A DNA stretch of 64,000 nucleotides, from positions 3,658,001-3,722,000 of the forward strand of contig JAWHQI010000272.1 of NCBI GenBank assembly GCA_033032865.1, given 5' to 3'. The DNA comes from Dactylorhiza incarnata (Eukaryota > Streptophyta > Magnoliopsida > Asparagales > Orchidaceae). The notes below the pieces were generated by a model. It was not told the DNA's origin, made no database searches, and saw nothing but the letters and a program-made list of their open reading frames with translations. Both the position numbers and the translations under genes were made by a program. This document shows positions 55,745 through 64,000 of this stretch, one piece after another (within the stretch, counting starts at the first letter, position 1; every line of letters begins with the position of its first letter).

Positions 55745-56893
55745 ATGTGGGCGCATTTGAATATCTGATGTCGTTGGTGTGGGGACACATACCACACTAG
55801 TGATAGGTGTCCCAAGGAGTATGGTGTTGTTCAGAAACCGTACGGAGCCCATAAGTCTTTTGGCTACTCTAGTTCACATTCATTATCACACCTTTACACG
55901 GCTGCCGCACCTTTTGTGCCGGCAAAGCCGGCAAAGCAGTGCCTATTTTGCAAAAGTAAAGAGCACGCCTTGAAGGACTGTGCTGCTTATCTTTGCGAAT
56001 TGGCGGATGACGATGAGTCGGATATTCGGATCGTCCCATCTTCAAATTCTGTGAGCACAGCTTCTTCCTCTGATTATGTGTCACTTCCACCTTCACCTTT
56101 TGAAGGCTTTGGAATATACACGTACGTCAGTGTCCCTCATGACTCCGTTTCTGATGCGACACCCCATACTTCTTCGGTTCATGTACCACTTTGTGTAGAT
56201 TTGTACCCTTGCATGGAGAGTGATCCCGAACTCTTACGAAGCACGTCCTCTCCCGCCACGCACGAAATTACATCTGTTGCTGATGTTTTTATTGAGGTCA
56301 CTATGCAGGATGTTGCGTACCTGCGCAATGTGGTGCCCACTCTCATGGAGGAGGACATCCTTGATTGTGCTGAAGCAACTGCTTCGGTCCAGTGCGATGA
56401 AGTCCAAGTTATAGAGGAGGCCATTGCGTGCGCTATGGAGTCTAGCGAAATCTTCGATGATATCTTCAGTTTGTCATTGCCGCACCCCATGGGGGATGAA
56501 GCCGGGATTGTCCCCTCAGATGAGATTTCCTTTAGTTTTTCTTCCAATTTATTTCCTGACCCCCTTTCTTTATGTACAAGGATGCAGGATGCCCCTCCTC
56601 CGGTTGATCAGACCTTATGCATGGAGGAGCTGAAAGCCTAGCGGGATGAGGAAGATATAGTGAAGGAACATCTTGTTTCCTCATCTTCGTTGGTGCTTCC
56701 CTTTGAGGATTGGTTACAAGGGGGCAAGCGGTTTTTCTTTGAAGATATAATACTGGAGGAGAAGAAGAGAGCGAAAAAGGAGGAGATTTGGGGTTGGAGG
56801 CTGAGCATCATACTTATTTTCCACCCCTACTACCAGGTCCCCGGACCTTTTTCTTTCATCAGCTGTTACTACTTCAAATCATCTTATAGCTGA
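55745..56893 (+). pseudogene. Gag-like zinc-knuckle protein of element 2
   Basis: ATG at 55745 (MWAHLNI), first start after the PBS and shared with element 1. One frame of 382 codons with two stops: TGA at 55766, where element 1 has CGC (Arg) and a CGA-to-TGA change is likely, and TAG at 56639. Knuckle 1 (55769-55810) is a full CCHC, CRWCGDTYHTSDRC; knuckle 2 (55940-55981) is CLFCKSKEHALKDC. Then DDDESDIRIVP and a long acidic Ser/Pro-rich tail. It lacks a recognisable capsid region. A nucleic-acid-binding role is inferred from the knuckles only. Confidence 0.78.
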
Positions 56894-58600
56894 TTTGTTT
56901 TTAGCTTGTAATAATAATTAGGATTTATTAACCTTTGCTCATTCCTAGACTTTATAAACTGCTTTAATACAGGTATTTGGTCCACCTTTAAGGACGTTAA
57001 ACAAAAGGGCTTATTGGGAGACAACCCATGGGAACCACCCGGTTCCGTTTGCTTGATTTAATTTCTATTATGTTTTGTTTGCTTCTGCTTTTCTTTTTAA
57101 CTATGCAGGTGTGAACTCGATTGGATGAAGAGGAGGAGATCATTAAAGAAGGATTATACCACTCTTCTGGAATGCTCTTAGGAGCATAGGTACTCTTAGC
57201 CCAGCTCTTAATCTGCTTTGAAAGATTATATTTGCTTGTGTTTCAATTCATGTCTGGGGGGGAGCGAGCCTTTGCTTAAGCCACACGCACATGCATGCTA
57301 GAATCTTGTGTTAGGAAATTTATATTTATTGTCTCATTGCATAACACACACCACATGCGTTTTATTCTTACTCGTGCCCAATTATCGTGTAAGTGCTTGA
57401 TGTATATGTTTAGAAGTTTGGTTGTTAGTTTAGGATTGTGTGGCTTAACAGGATGTGACCCATGCGGTGCTGCTAGTAGAGCGCTCACGCAGCTTAAAAA
57501 TTCACGTAGAATAGATTTAATTACAAAGTTATAGTTTTATTTACTTCATTTGTGTAATTACTTAATACTCTACTCAAACGGTGAATTTGGTGAATCTAGC
57601 GGTAGCCCTTGGTCGAGTGTAGAAGAGCTGTTAGCCTCGTGTTGTTTGAGTTGGAAGGAGAGGAGTCCTCGCTCGGTGGTTAAGATCTTGCCCCAAGCTA
57701 TTTTCAAAACGAGTGCGTTGAATGATCTTGTTGGGAGCATGACGTAGGCCATCATTTGGTCCGGTTGAGCTTTGATTTCCCAACCTAACGTCATCCTTTG
57801 CTAGCCCCGTTGAGCCTTACCTTTCCTATTTGTTAAACTACACTAAACGTTCACCAAGGCCCCATATCCTAACTTAAAACGCACTAGAGTCAAGCTTTGA
57901 AACTTATACATATTGATGATGATTGTGCGATGCGGAGAACAAATATGTGTTTGTGTGATGTGGTGTGTGCGCGCAGAAAAAAATGAGAATGAAAAAAAAA
58001 TTTGATTGATCCTAAATTATGTTTCTATGGATCTAAAAAAGGAGTACAAGATCTCTAAAAAGAATCGAACCAAAAGTGTGGTAGTCTCGCGCACACCACA
58101 GTGCTTAAATGAAGTCTGGGGGAGTGTGCTTCAAGGTGAAGATGTTAAGGTTGAGTTTTGTTCATTTTTCGGAGGTTGAGTGCGTTTAGCCTACGTTCTT
58201 CTACTTCATTATCATACCTTAACCCAAGCCCAAGTCTAACCTAAAAGTCCTACTGATTCTTGATGAGATCGTCTCATGCAGTGGAGAAGGTGTGAAAGGG
58301 CAAGCTTATGACAATCGACCTTGATGGATTTCTTGGAGAGCTCTTTCTTGAGATCCAATTTGAACAACGCTCACCTCAGCAGCTCACGCTATTTTCCCTA
58401 GGGCGTGACTGTACGATTCACCAATAATTCACCTTAGAGTAGTGGTATTTTGTATTTTACACTTGTAGAAGTTCTTAAGATATAGTCTTTGTTTTAAAAT
58501 CTTTTCTACTTTATTTTCACGCTCGTTAGTCTTTACTTCCCATCGTGTTTCGCCTGCACAGTTGCTTCCTTAACGTTCATTTTTCTACCATAGGATCGAG
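56894..58600 (+). other. 3' untranslated part of element 2
   Basis: No conserved frame. Blocks at 57655-57733 and 58281-58340 are, in reverse complement, those of element 1 and Athila. An A-rich tract is at about 57978-58005. Confidence 0.6.
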
Positions 58601-58601
58601 T

Positions 58602-58639
58602 GTTTGCCCGAGACGTGCAAACGAGTAAGTCTGGGGGTG
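58602..58639 (+). other. Hairpin and polypurine tract, element 2
   Basis: GTTTGC (58602-58607) and GCAAAC (58617-58622) can pair. The PPT AAGTCTGGGGGTG (58627-58639) touches the 3' LTR and is identical to that of element 1. Confidence 0.8.
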
Positions 58640-60189
58640 TGATGAGTCTCCATTATATACATGTTTTAGGACTCATTTAGGCTTATTATCATGCATAGGT
58701 ACTGCATATTAGGTGGATTATCGCTCATATTAGATTAGTAGTTCATTTGCGTAGATAGTACCTTCCAAAGCCTTATTCTGTGTGTTATCTTGGATGCTCC
58801 CCTTTTATTCTTTTTAGTGCATATTTTATGTCGTTGGGGAGCTTTGTTGCTATGCCCCAGCGGGTATGTTTGAGTTTTCATGCAGGTTCATGGGTCGTGC
58901 GACGTTCGGAGTTTGTTTAGGAGTAGTTTATGCCTGAAATGCCACTGATCGTGCGTTTCCTTCACGCACGATCAGTTGATCGTGCGCCTCTGGTCGTGCA
59001 CGTTCATCTGCTGCCCAAAAACAGCTTCGGAGTTTGGTCGTGCATTTGCTACGCACGATCGTGCGCACGGTCGTGCGATTTATTATTTTCTGTAGTTTTG
59101 CCTTGCAGCTTTCCGGCAACAGCGCGCACGACCACTAACGGCCCAGTGCGCACGACCCCTGGTCGTGCGCCACTGGTCGTGCGCACTATTTATTCCAGCG
59201 CTTATTTATAGCCCGGCTCCGCGATTTTAGGGCAGAGAGCAATACCGGGGCGCGATTAGCCCGCTGTTTTGGGCGATTTTCATCCCATCTTCATCTCCAT
59301 TCCATTTCAATCATCCGGGAGACTCCTCCAGCGATCAATAGTTGTTTCTCTACCATCGGGGAGCCCTTCCGGCCGTCAGCAACGCTTTCCTAGTGAGCGT
59401 TCTTCAAGTTGTTGCGGAGAAAGTGGAGATCACCGGAGAAAGTGACAGATCTCCGGCACCGGAAGCACCCCTCGACCGAGATCGGAAGCGGATTGACAAC
59501 TCGCTATTCCGGCCGTGACCGACGGCTCTCCTTCTTGAGTGGTTTTCTCTTAACTTATCTTGTTATAACTAGTTGAATATTTGTGTAATGAACTTGAATG
59601 ATTTGTTTGTCTATGAATGAATTATCTGGTGTTTACATAATCTCCTTTGTATTGCTCTGTGTTGCGTCCGCCTCCACTCCACTCCACTTCCACACACACG
59701 TTCTAGCTAGCTCACTCTAGCAAAAGCTAGAGGTGAGAGTGAAGAGGTGCTTTCGACCCTCATCAAAGCCCCACACTGTGGCCATTTCACCCACATACCG
59801 AAGCACGACATCGCGGCCACTGCACTCACCCCCACTTTGCGAAGATGTGTGTGCGACCCTCAATCGTCAGAGTTACTTTCTGTCCACGCGCCTTCCGAAG
59901 CACGACATCGCGGTCGTTGCATCCATCCCGCCTTGCGAAGCGGAGTTTTGACCCGCATCTCTTATTTTTGTAATAGTCTAGATCACTCATCACAAAGCCC
60001 TTTTTTTTTTAATTTCTTTCACTCGTCATAACAATCACCTCACTCTATTTTCTTATCACCACATCCTGCATTCCTTGAGAGATCGATACTTAGGGATAAC
60101 TTCCCATTTTTTATTACTTGAGCGACCGGTGCACTGTCATTGTATCGCATTTCGTGCCTGCTAATTAGTAGTGCCGAAATAACGCATCA
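58640..60189 (+). repeat. 3' LTR of element 2
   Basis: 1550 bp, with the TCGTGCG array at 58892-59186. It has 31 bases (around CATCTTCATCTCCATTCC) absent from the 5' LTR, next to a CATC(C) repeat, so slippage or a short deletion in one copy explains the difference. Confidence 0.93.
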
Positions 60190-60194
60190 ATACC

Positions 60195-61188
60195 TTATAG
60201 GCTCTACTATGTGAGCTATATCCAACAAGAATCCTCATGTTGCATTTTTTAGCAAACTTGGGTAACTGAGCTTTTCTATTGTTTAGAATGTAGCAATTAG
60301 ATCCAAAGATCCTTAAGTATGAAATTGTTGGTTGTTTGCCTTTCAAAATCTCATAGGGGGTAATTCCATGATCTTTATTGATGGAAGCTCTATTGAGAAC
60401 ATAACAGGCAGTATTGACTGCTTCAGCCCAGAAATATTCTGGGAGTGACGAGTCATTAAGCAATGTTCTCCCAGCTTCTATCAATGATCAATATTCCTCT
60501 TCTCAGCCACCCCATTTTGTTGTGGGGTCCTTGGAGAGGAAAATTCTTGAATGATACCTAGTTCTTGACAGAACCTTGTCATGGCTTCAGATTGAAACTC
60601 TGTGCCATGATCAGACCTAGTTCTGACCACAGTACATTGCAAGTCATTCTGAATGGCCTTGACATGGCTTATGAAGACATTTAGAGTATCATATTTCTTC
60701 CTAAGGAAAAATACCCATGTATATCTTGAGTGATCATCAACAATCACTAAGGTATACAACTTCCCTCCTAAGCTTTGAATTGGCATAGGACCAACCAAGT
60801 CCATGTGCAATAGATAAAGACATCTCTTAGTGTCTTTGGAGCCAATACTTTTAAAAGTGGCCCTCGTTTGCTTACCCATTTGGCAAGCATGACATGGGTC
60901 ATTTTTAACACATTTTAAATTAGGACTATTTCTAACCAAGTTCTTAGAGAATAGTCTATGCATTGTCTTGTAGTTGATGTGGGCAAGTCTCTTGTGCCAT
61001 TGAACACATAGAGACTCACTCTCATCTGCTACAAGACATACAGGAGAAGAAAAAGATTTGCAGAAGAAATCTAAACAATAAACAGGCTTGTAATCCTGTA
61101 GGAGACTCCTATTTCCTGTCATGTGCCTTAAGCACCCACTGTCCAAGTACCATATTTGATTGAGACTTGTACTTGAACTACCCTGCAA
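60195..61188 (-). pseudogene. Protease and integrase of the Sirevirus-like element
   Basis: Protease begins WYLDSGCLRHMTG (catalytic DSG kept), but after LLQDYKP about 80-90 residues usual for Copia, with the flap, are missing. The frame jumps to CVQWHKRLAHINYKT of the pre-integrase domain. Integrase has the zinc-binding H..H and CHACQMGK, then D (HMDLVGPM), D (RSDHGTEF) and E (QQNGVAEKRN). A shift at about 60481-60490 moves the rest (LIEAGRTLLNDSSLPEYFW...HSRAYK) into another frame. Element 2 cuts it at 60194. Confidence 0.88.
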
Positions 61189-61196
61189 AGAAGAAT

Positions 61197-63629
61197 TTAG
61201 TTATCCTTAGGATCCCAAAGAGTTTTGGGTCCTAGGTGCCTGTTAGTTTGATGAGATACTCTCACACTAGCTACCCTCCTAGCAGGAAAGCTCTTCTTTG
61301 CAATAGGTACATTGGGGTTGTACCAACAATCTATGGAAAAGTGTCCCACCTTGCCACAACACCAAGAATCATGAATATTGTATCTCCTTTTCTGAGCATT
61401 TTTCTGAATAAGTACAGCACTGTGCACATGTTCAGCAGAGGAGACTGCAGCATTCTTCCTGTTTCTTTCAGCAATAATCTGACTAGGATAATTTGTGGAC
61501 AGTCTTGCTGCTATTTGTCCTGATGGCCTCAGCTTGCTTTGTCTTAGCATCCATACTAGGTCTGAGGGAATCAGACACTGAGCAGCAGGCCTTGTCAACA
61601 TATTTGATAGTAGTCTTGCTTTTTGCTGAGGCAGATTTGGAAGTGCTTGCTTCCTTGTTCTTGACTGAAGGTGCTGAAGCATCAAAAATAAATGGTCCAG
61701 ATTGGGCCATTTGTATTTCCTCATGGGGAGCTTTCATTGCTCTCAAACCCATGCCCTCTCTTTCACTATGTGAAGGAGCATTTCCCTTCCTATAGTAACT
61801 CCCAATCTTCCAGTGACCATGAATGCCTTCATGGTCATACCTGTTGGAAGGAAGCATCACCTTTTGAGAGGTGGGTTGAGGCTTAGCCTTCTTCTTGCTC
61901 TTTACTCCACTCCCTTCTCCTACTTCCATCTTGTGGAATCCAGGTCCTCTCCTATTGGTTTGAGAGGAGAAGGTGTCAATAAGGGGAAGCACAGATTTGG
62001 GCTTGGAGAGTTGAGCCACCAGGCTCTTCTCCTTCTCAAGCTTTTCTTCAAGGTCCTTGATGACCTTGTTCTTCAGGGAAATAGTGCATAATTGCACAAT
62101 ATTTAACCCTTGAAGATGGCTAATCTGTCTACTCATCTGAGCCACCAGGGTGGTGGGTTCAGTGTTGACATCCTTAGTTATCTTGAGGGAAACAATTTCC
62201 TGGGCTTGCCTCTTGGCAATCTTCTTGCTCTTCTTCAGAGCTTCCAAAAGAATACCATACTTATCAATCAGTTGATTGAATTCTTCCTCAGCATCCTTGC
62301 CTCTTCCATCAATTGATGGAGGTGCATCAGATTCTGGACTAGTCTCATAATCAGAAGAGGATATGGAATGAATTACAACCTACTCATGTTCAAAATTATT
62401 GTGGCTGTCCTCATCTTTAGTTAGAGCCATCAGACCATGGCCATTGTGAATGACCTCATCCTCCTCTACATCACTGTCTGAATGTGATAGAGGGGCCCTG
62501 ACTGCCATCCTGCCAACAGCAGTTTCTTCAACAGCAACCAGCCCAATGAGGGATTCTTCCATTTCAGATTCTGATGAGCTAGAGTCTGATTCACTCCAGC
62601 TCTTCTTCTTCTTCTTAGCTAGAAAGGATTTCTCTCCTTTCTTGCTCCTTGAATGATGAGCCTTCCTCTCATCCTTCTCTCTTCTCTTCACAGGGCAGTC
62701 AACAATGACATGCCCAGGCTTGCTGCAGCAATAACAAACAACTTGAAAGAATTAGGTTTTGAGTTAGACTCATACCTGTCACTTCTGGAGTGATGCTTTG
62801 ACTCCTTGCTGTCCTCCTTGTTGTGATGTGAGGAGGAAGGCTTGTTCTTCCATTGCTTCCTCCTCAGCAGCTTTCTGAAGTGCCTTGTAAGAACAACAAT
62901 TTCTTCATCAGAAGAAGAGGAGCTTGATGAGCTAGGCTCAGAATCTTCTGGTTCAGCAGATCTTCTGGGAGGTGAGTGAGCCTTCTCTCTCCCTCTTCTT
63001 GAGCTTTCAGCCTTGAAGGCCAGGGAATTCTCCCTGGTATCACCCTTTGCCTTCTGCTCTTCTTCCTTCCTGTCAGTCAGCTGCATTTCATAGGAGAGAA
63101 GCTTTCCATAGAGAGTTTGGGGAGGAGTTTCAGTCAGCTTAGCCACCTCCCTTATGGCACAAATTTTTGTGTCCCAATCTCTTGTTAGAGATCTGAGGAA
63201 CTTATCATTCAGCTCATAATTTGTGAACACTCTCTCATAGGTTCTTAGTTCATTTATTATTCTAAAGAACCTTTCATAACACATGGAGATGCTCTCCTGC
63301 CCTTACTGCCTGAAAGCTTCATATTCTTGATTGAGGAGTGACTTCCTGTCATTCCTCACATCTTCAGTCCCTTCCATGTACACAATCAGTGTATCCCACA
63401 TCTCCTTAGCAGATGCACAGTGCACTAAATTTTGAAAAGTTGAGTCATCAATAGCATTGACTATGATATTTTGAGCCCTCTTATCCATAGTAGCCAATGC
63501 TATCTCATCCTTGGTGATTTCACTGTATGGTTTGCCTACTTGCCTGGTGGGATCAACAGTGGAGGGTTTTGTGATAATAAAGGGGCCTTCCTGAACAGTA
63601 ATGTAGATTCTAGGGTCTGAGGCTTCCAT
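61197..63629 (-). pseudogene. Gag of the Sirevirus-like element
   Basis: ATG at 63629 (MEASDPRIY), just downstream of the PBS. N-terminal core: KRAQNIIVNAIDDSTFQNL, AKEMWDTL and YEAFRQ, then a TAA where unbroken frame is expected, then FFRIINELRTYERVFTNYEL and LTRDWDTKI. A frame change near 62750 precedes a CCHC knuckle at 62695-62736 (CYCCSKPGHVIVDC). A Ser/Lys-rich, then coiled-coil tail follows (LKNKVIKDLEEKLEKEK), with a stop near 62380. A second, degenerate knuckle (CCGKVGHFSIDC) lies in another frame near 61330-61370. Long coiled-coil gag tails are typical of Sireviruses. Confidence 0.85.
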
Positions 63630-63664
63630 GTACAGCCTAACCCTCTGCTTCCATATGCCAAAGT

Positions 63665-63678
63665 TGGCTTTGATACCA
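63665..63678 (-). other. Primer binding site, tRNA-Met type, Sirevirus-like element
   Basis: The minus strand reads TGGTATCAAAGCC, one base from the usual initiator-Met site, two bases inside the LTR. Confidence 0.75.
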
Positions 63679-63680
63679 CT

Positions 63681-64000
63681 TGAAAGAATATAAGGTTTGA
63701 AGTCTAAGTCACCTAGAGGGGGGGGGGGGGGTGAATAGGTCTTTTAAATTTTACTTGATTAGCTTTAGTTGTTTTCAGAGTTGGTTCAAGCAAATCAGCA
63801 AACACAGAAAGCACACAATAATTTATAGTGGTTCCCCAAAGACAGTGTGTCTATGGGTAGTCCACTTTCCCCCTCCACCCTTCTAACATTGTGTTAGACA
63901 GGGCCAACTTCTCCAAACTCGGCTCAAAGAGCTTACAGCACAAGTTCCTCAGAACTTCTCAGATCAAGAATGATCCTACATCAGGACACAAGTCCCTACA
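63681..64000 (-). repeat. 5' LTR of the Sirevirus-like element (partial)
   Basis: Starts TGAAAGAATATAAGG. CACCTAGAG, a run of about 14 G and GTGAATAGG follow at 63709-63740. From 63903 to the edge it matches 50388-50485 of the 3' LTR nearly base for base. It continues past the window. Confidence 0.88.

Larger units (their letters stand above)
54100..60189 (+). mobile_element. Non-autonomous LTR retrotransposon, element 2 (twin-knuckle family)
   Basis: Complete: ATACC duplications (54095-54099 and 60190-60194), LTRs of 1519 and 1550 bp, tRNA-Asp PBS, one zinc-knuckle frame, long 3' untranslated part, hairpin, PPT. No pol domain in 3.0 kb of interior. It shares reading frame, LTR start TGATGAGTC, promoter array and 3' blocks with element 1. 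The LTRs differ by a 31-base indel near 59283-59313 and scattered bases, so insertion is moderately recent. It sits in the integrase of the Sirevirus-like element in opposite orientation. Confidence 0.93.
50388..64000 (-). mobile_element. Sirevirus-like Copia element, split by element 2, open at the right edge
   Basis: Minus-strand order: 5' LTR (past 64000 to 63681), PBS, gag with CCHC knuckle and long coiled-coil tail, protease, integrase, RT, RNase H, multiple polypurine tracts, 3' LTR (51811-50388). The Sirevirus (SIRE/Maximus) call rests on the long gag, the WYLDSGC-RHMTG protease, RT wording such as [14 protein letters not shown], and the repeated PPTs. Element 2 interrupts integrase with a 5-base duplication. 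Several stops and shifts make it a pseudo-element. Confidence 0.88.

Noticed and set aside
63717..63731. Long G run as a G-quadruplex or regulatory site
   Set aside because: A single homopolymer with six G in related LTRs is most simply slippage or a sequencing artefact.
1..64000. Endogenous pararetrovirus (Caulimoviridae) segments
   Set aside because: No movement-protein or coat-protein-like motifs were seen; every RT found has the LTR, PBS and PPT context of Copia or Gypsy elements.

Overview
The window is repeat-dense intergenic DNA of a flowering plant. Almost every supported feature belongs to an LTR retrotransposon: Ty3/Gypsy of the Athila and chromovirus (Tekay/Del-like) types, Ty1/Copia of the Sirevirus type, and a non-autonomous LTR family. 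They are nested in one another, as is typical of large plant genomes. I see no intact host gene, no tRNA, rRNA or CRISPR, and cannot name the species.

Layout. 1-3871 is an arm of an LTR element (X) that broke the RNase H of a chromovirus remnant; X itself carries a Sirevirus-like solo LTR (1293-3174). 3872-11874 is the 5' half of that chromovirus on the minus strand: broken RT/RNase H, protease, gag, PBS and a 5.15 kb LTR. 11879-13370 is a decayed plus-strand Copia gag. 13737-19666 is a complete non-autonomous element (element 1, minus strand, TSD TCGGC). 19672-20060 and 47386-48100 are the two halves of a decayed plant transposon-protein-like gene, split by the largest feature. That feature is an Athila array (20066-47380) with four LTRs, three internal regions and a single outer TSD (ATACT). 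48479-50302 is a plus-strand Copia LTR interrupted by another solo LTR (48738-49954). From 50388 to beyond the right edge lies a minus-strand Sirevirus-like Copia element, whose integrase is split by a second complete member of the non-autonomous family (element 2, 54100-60189, plus strand, TSD ATACC).

How the parts relate. The Athila units have a tRNA-Asp primer site, gag, protease, RT, RNase H and integrase, and a polypurine tract preceded by a small hairpin. The best copy (unit II) still has single frame breaks, so no unit looks autonomous. Elements 1 and 2 have no pol, only one open frame with two CCHC zinc knuckles and an acidic tail. They share the tRNA-Asp primer site, the hairpin-plus-polypurine layout and blocks of 3' untranslated sequence with Athila, so they probably depend on Athila-type proteins in trans. 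Their LTRs carry a dense array of TCGTGCG palindromes just upstream of the TATA box.

The observations most worth a second look are the tandem Athila array with one TSD, the twin-knuckle non-autonomous family, the hairpin next to the polypurine tract (with a compensated second copy inside Athila), and a roughly 110-base block shared by the chromovirus LTR and the Athila leader. All similarities were judged by eye; no alignment or database search was run.
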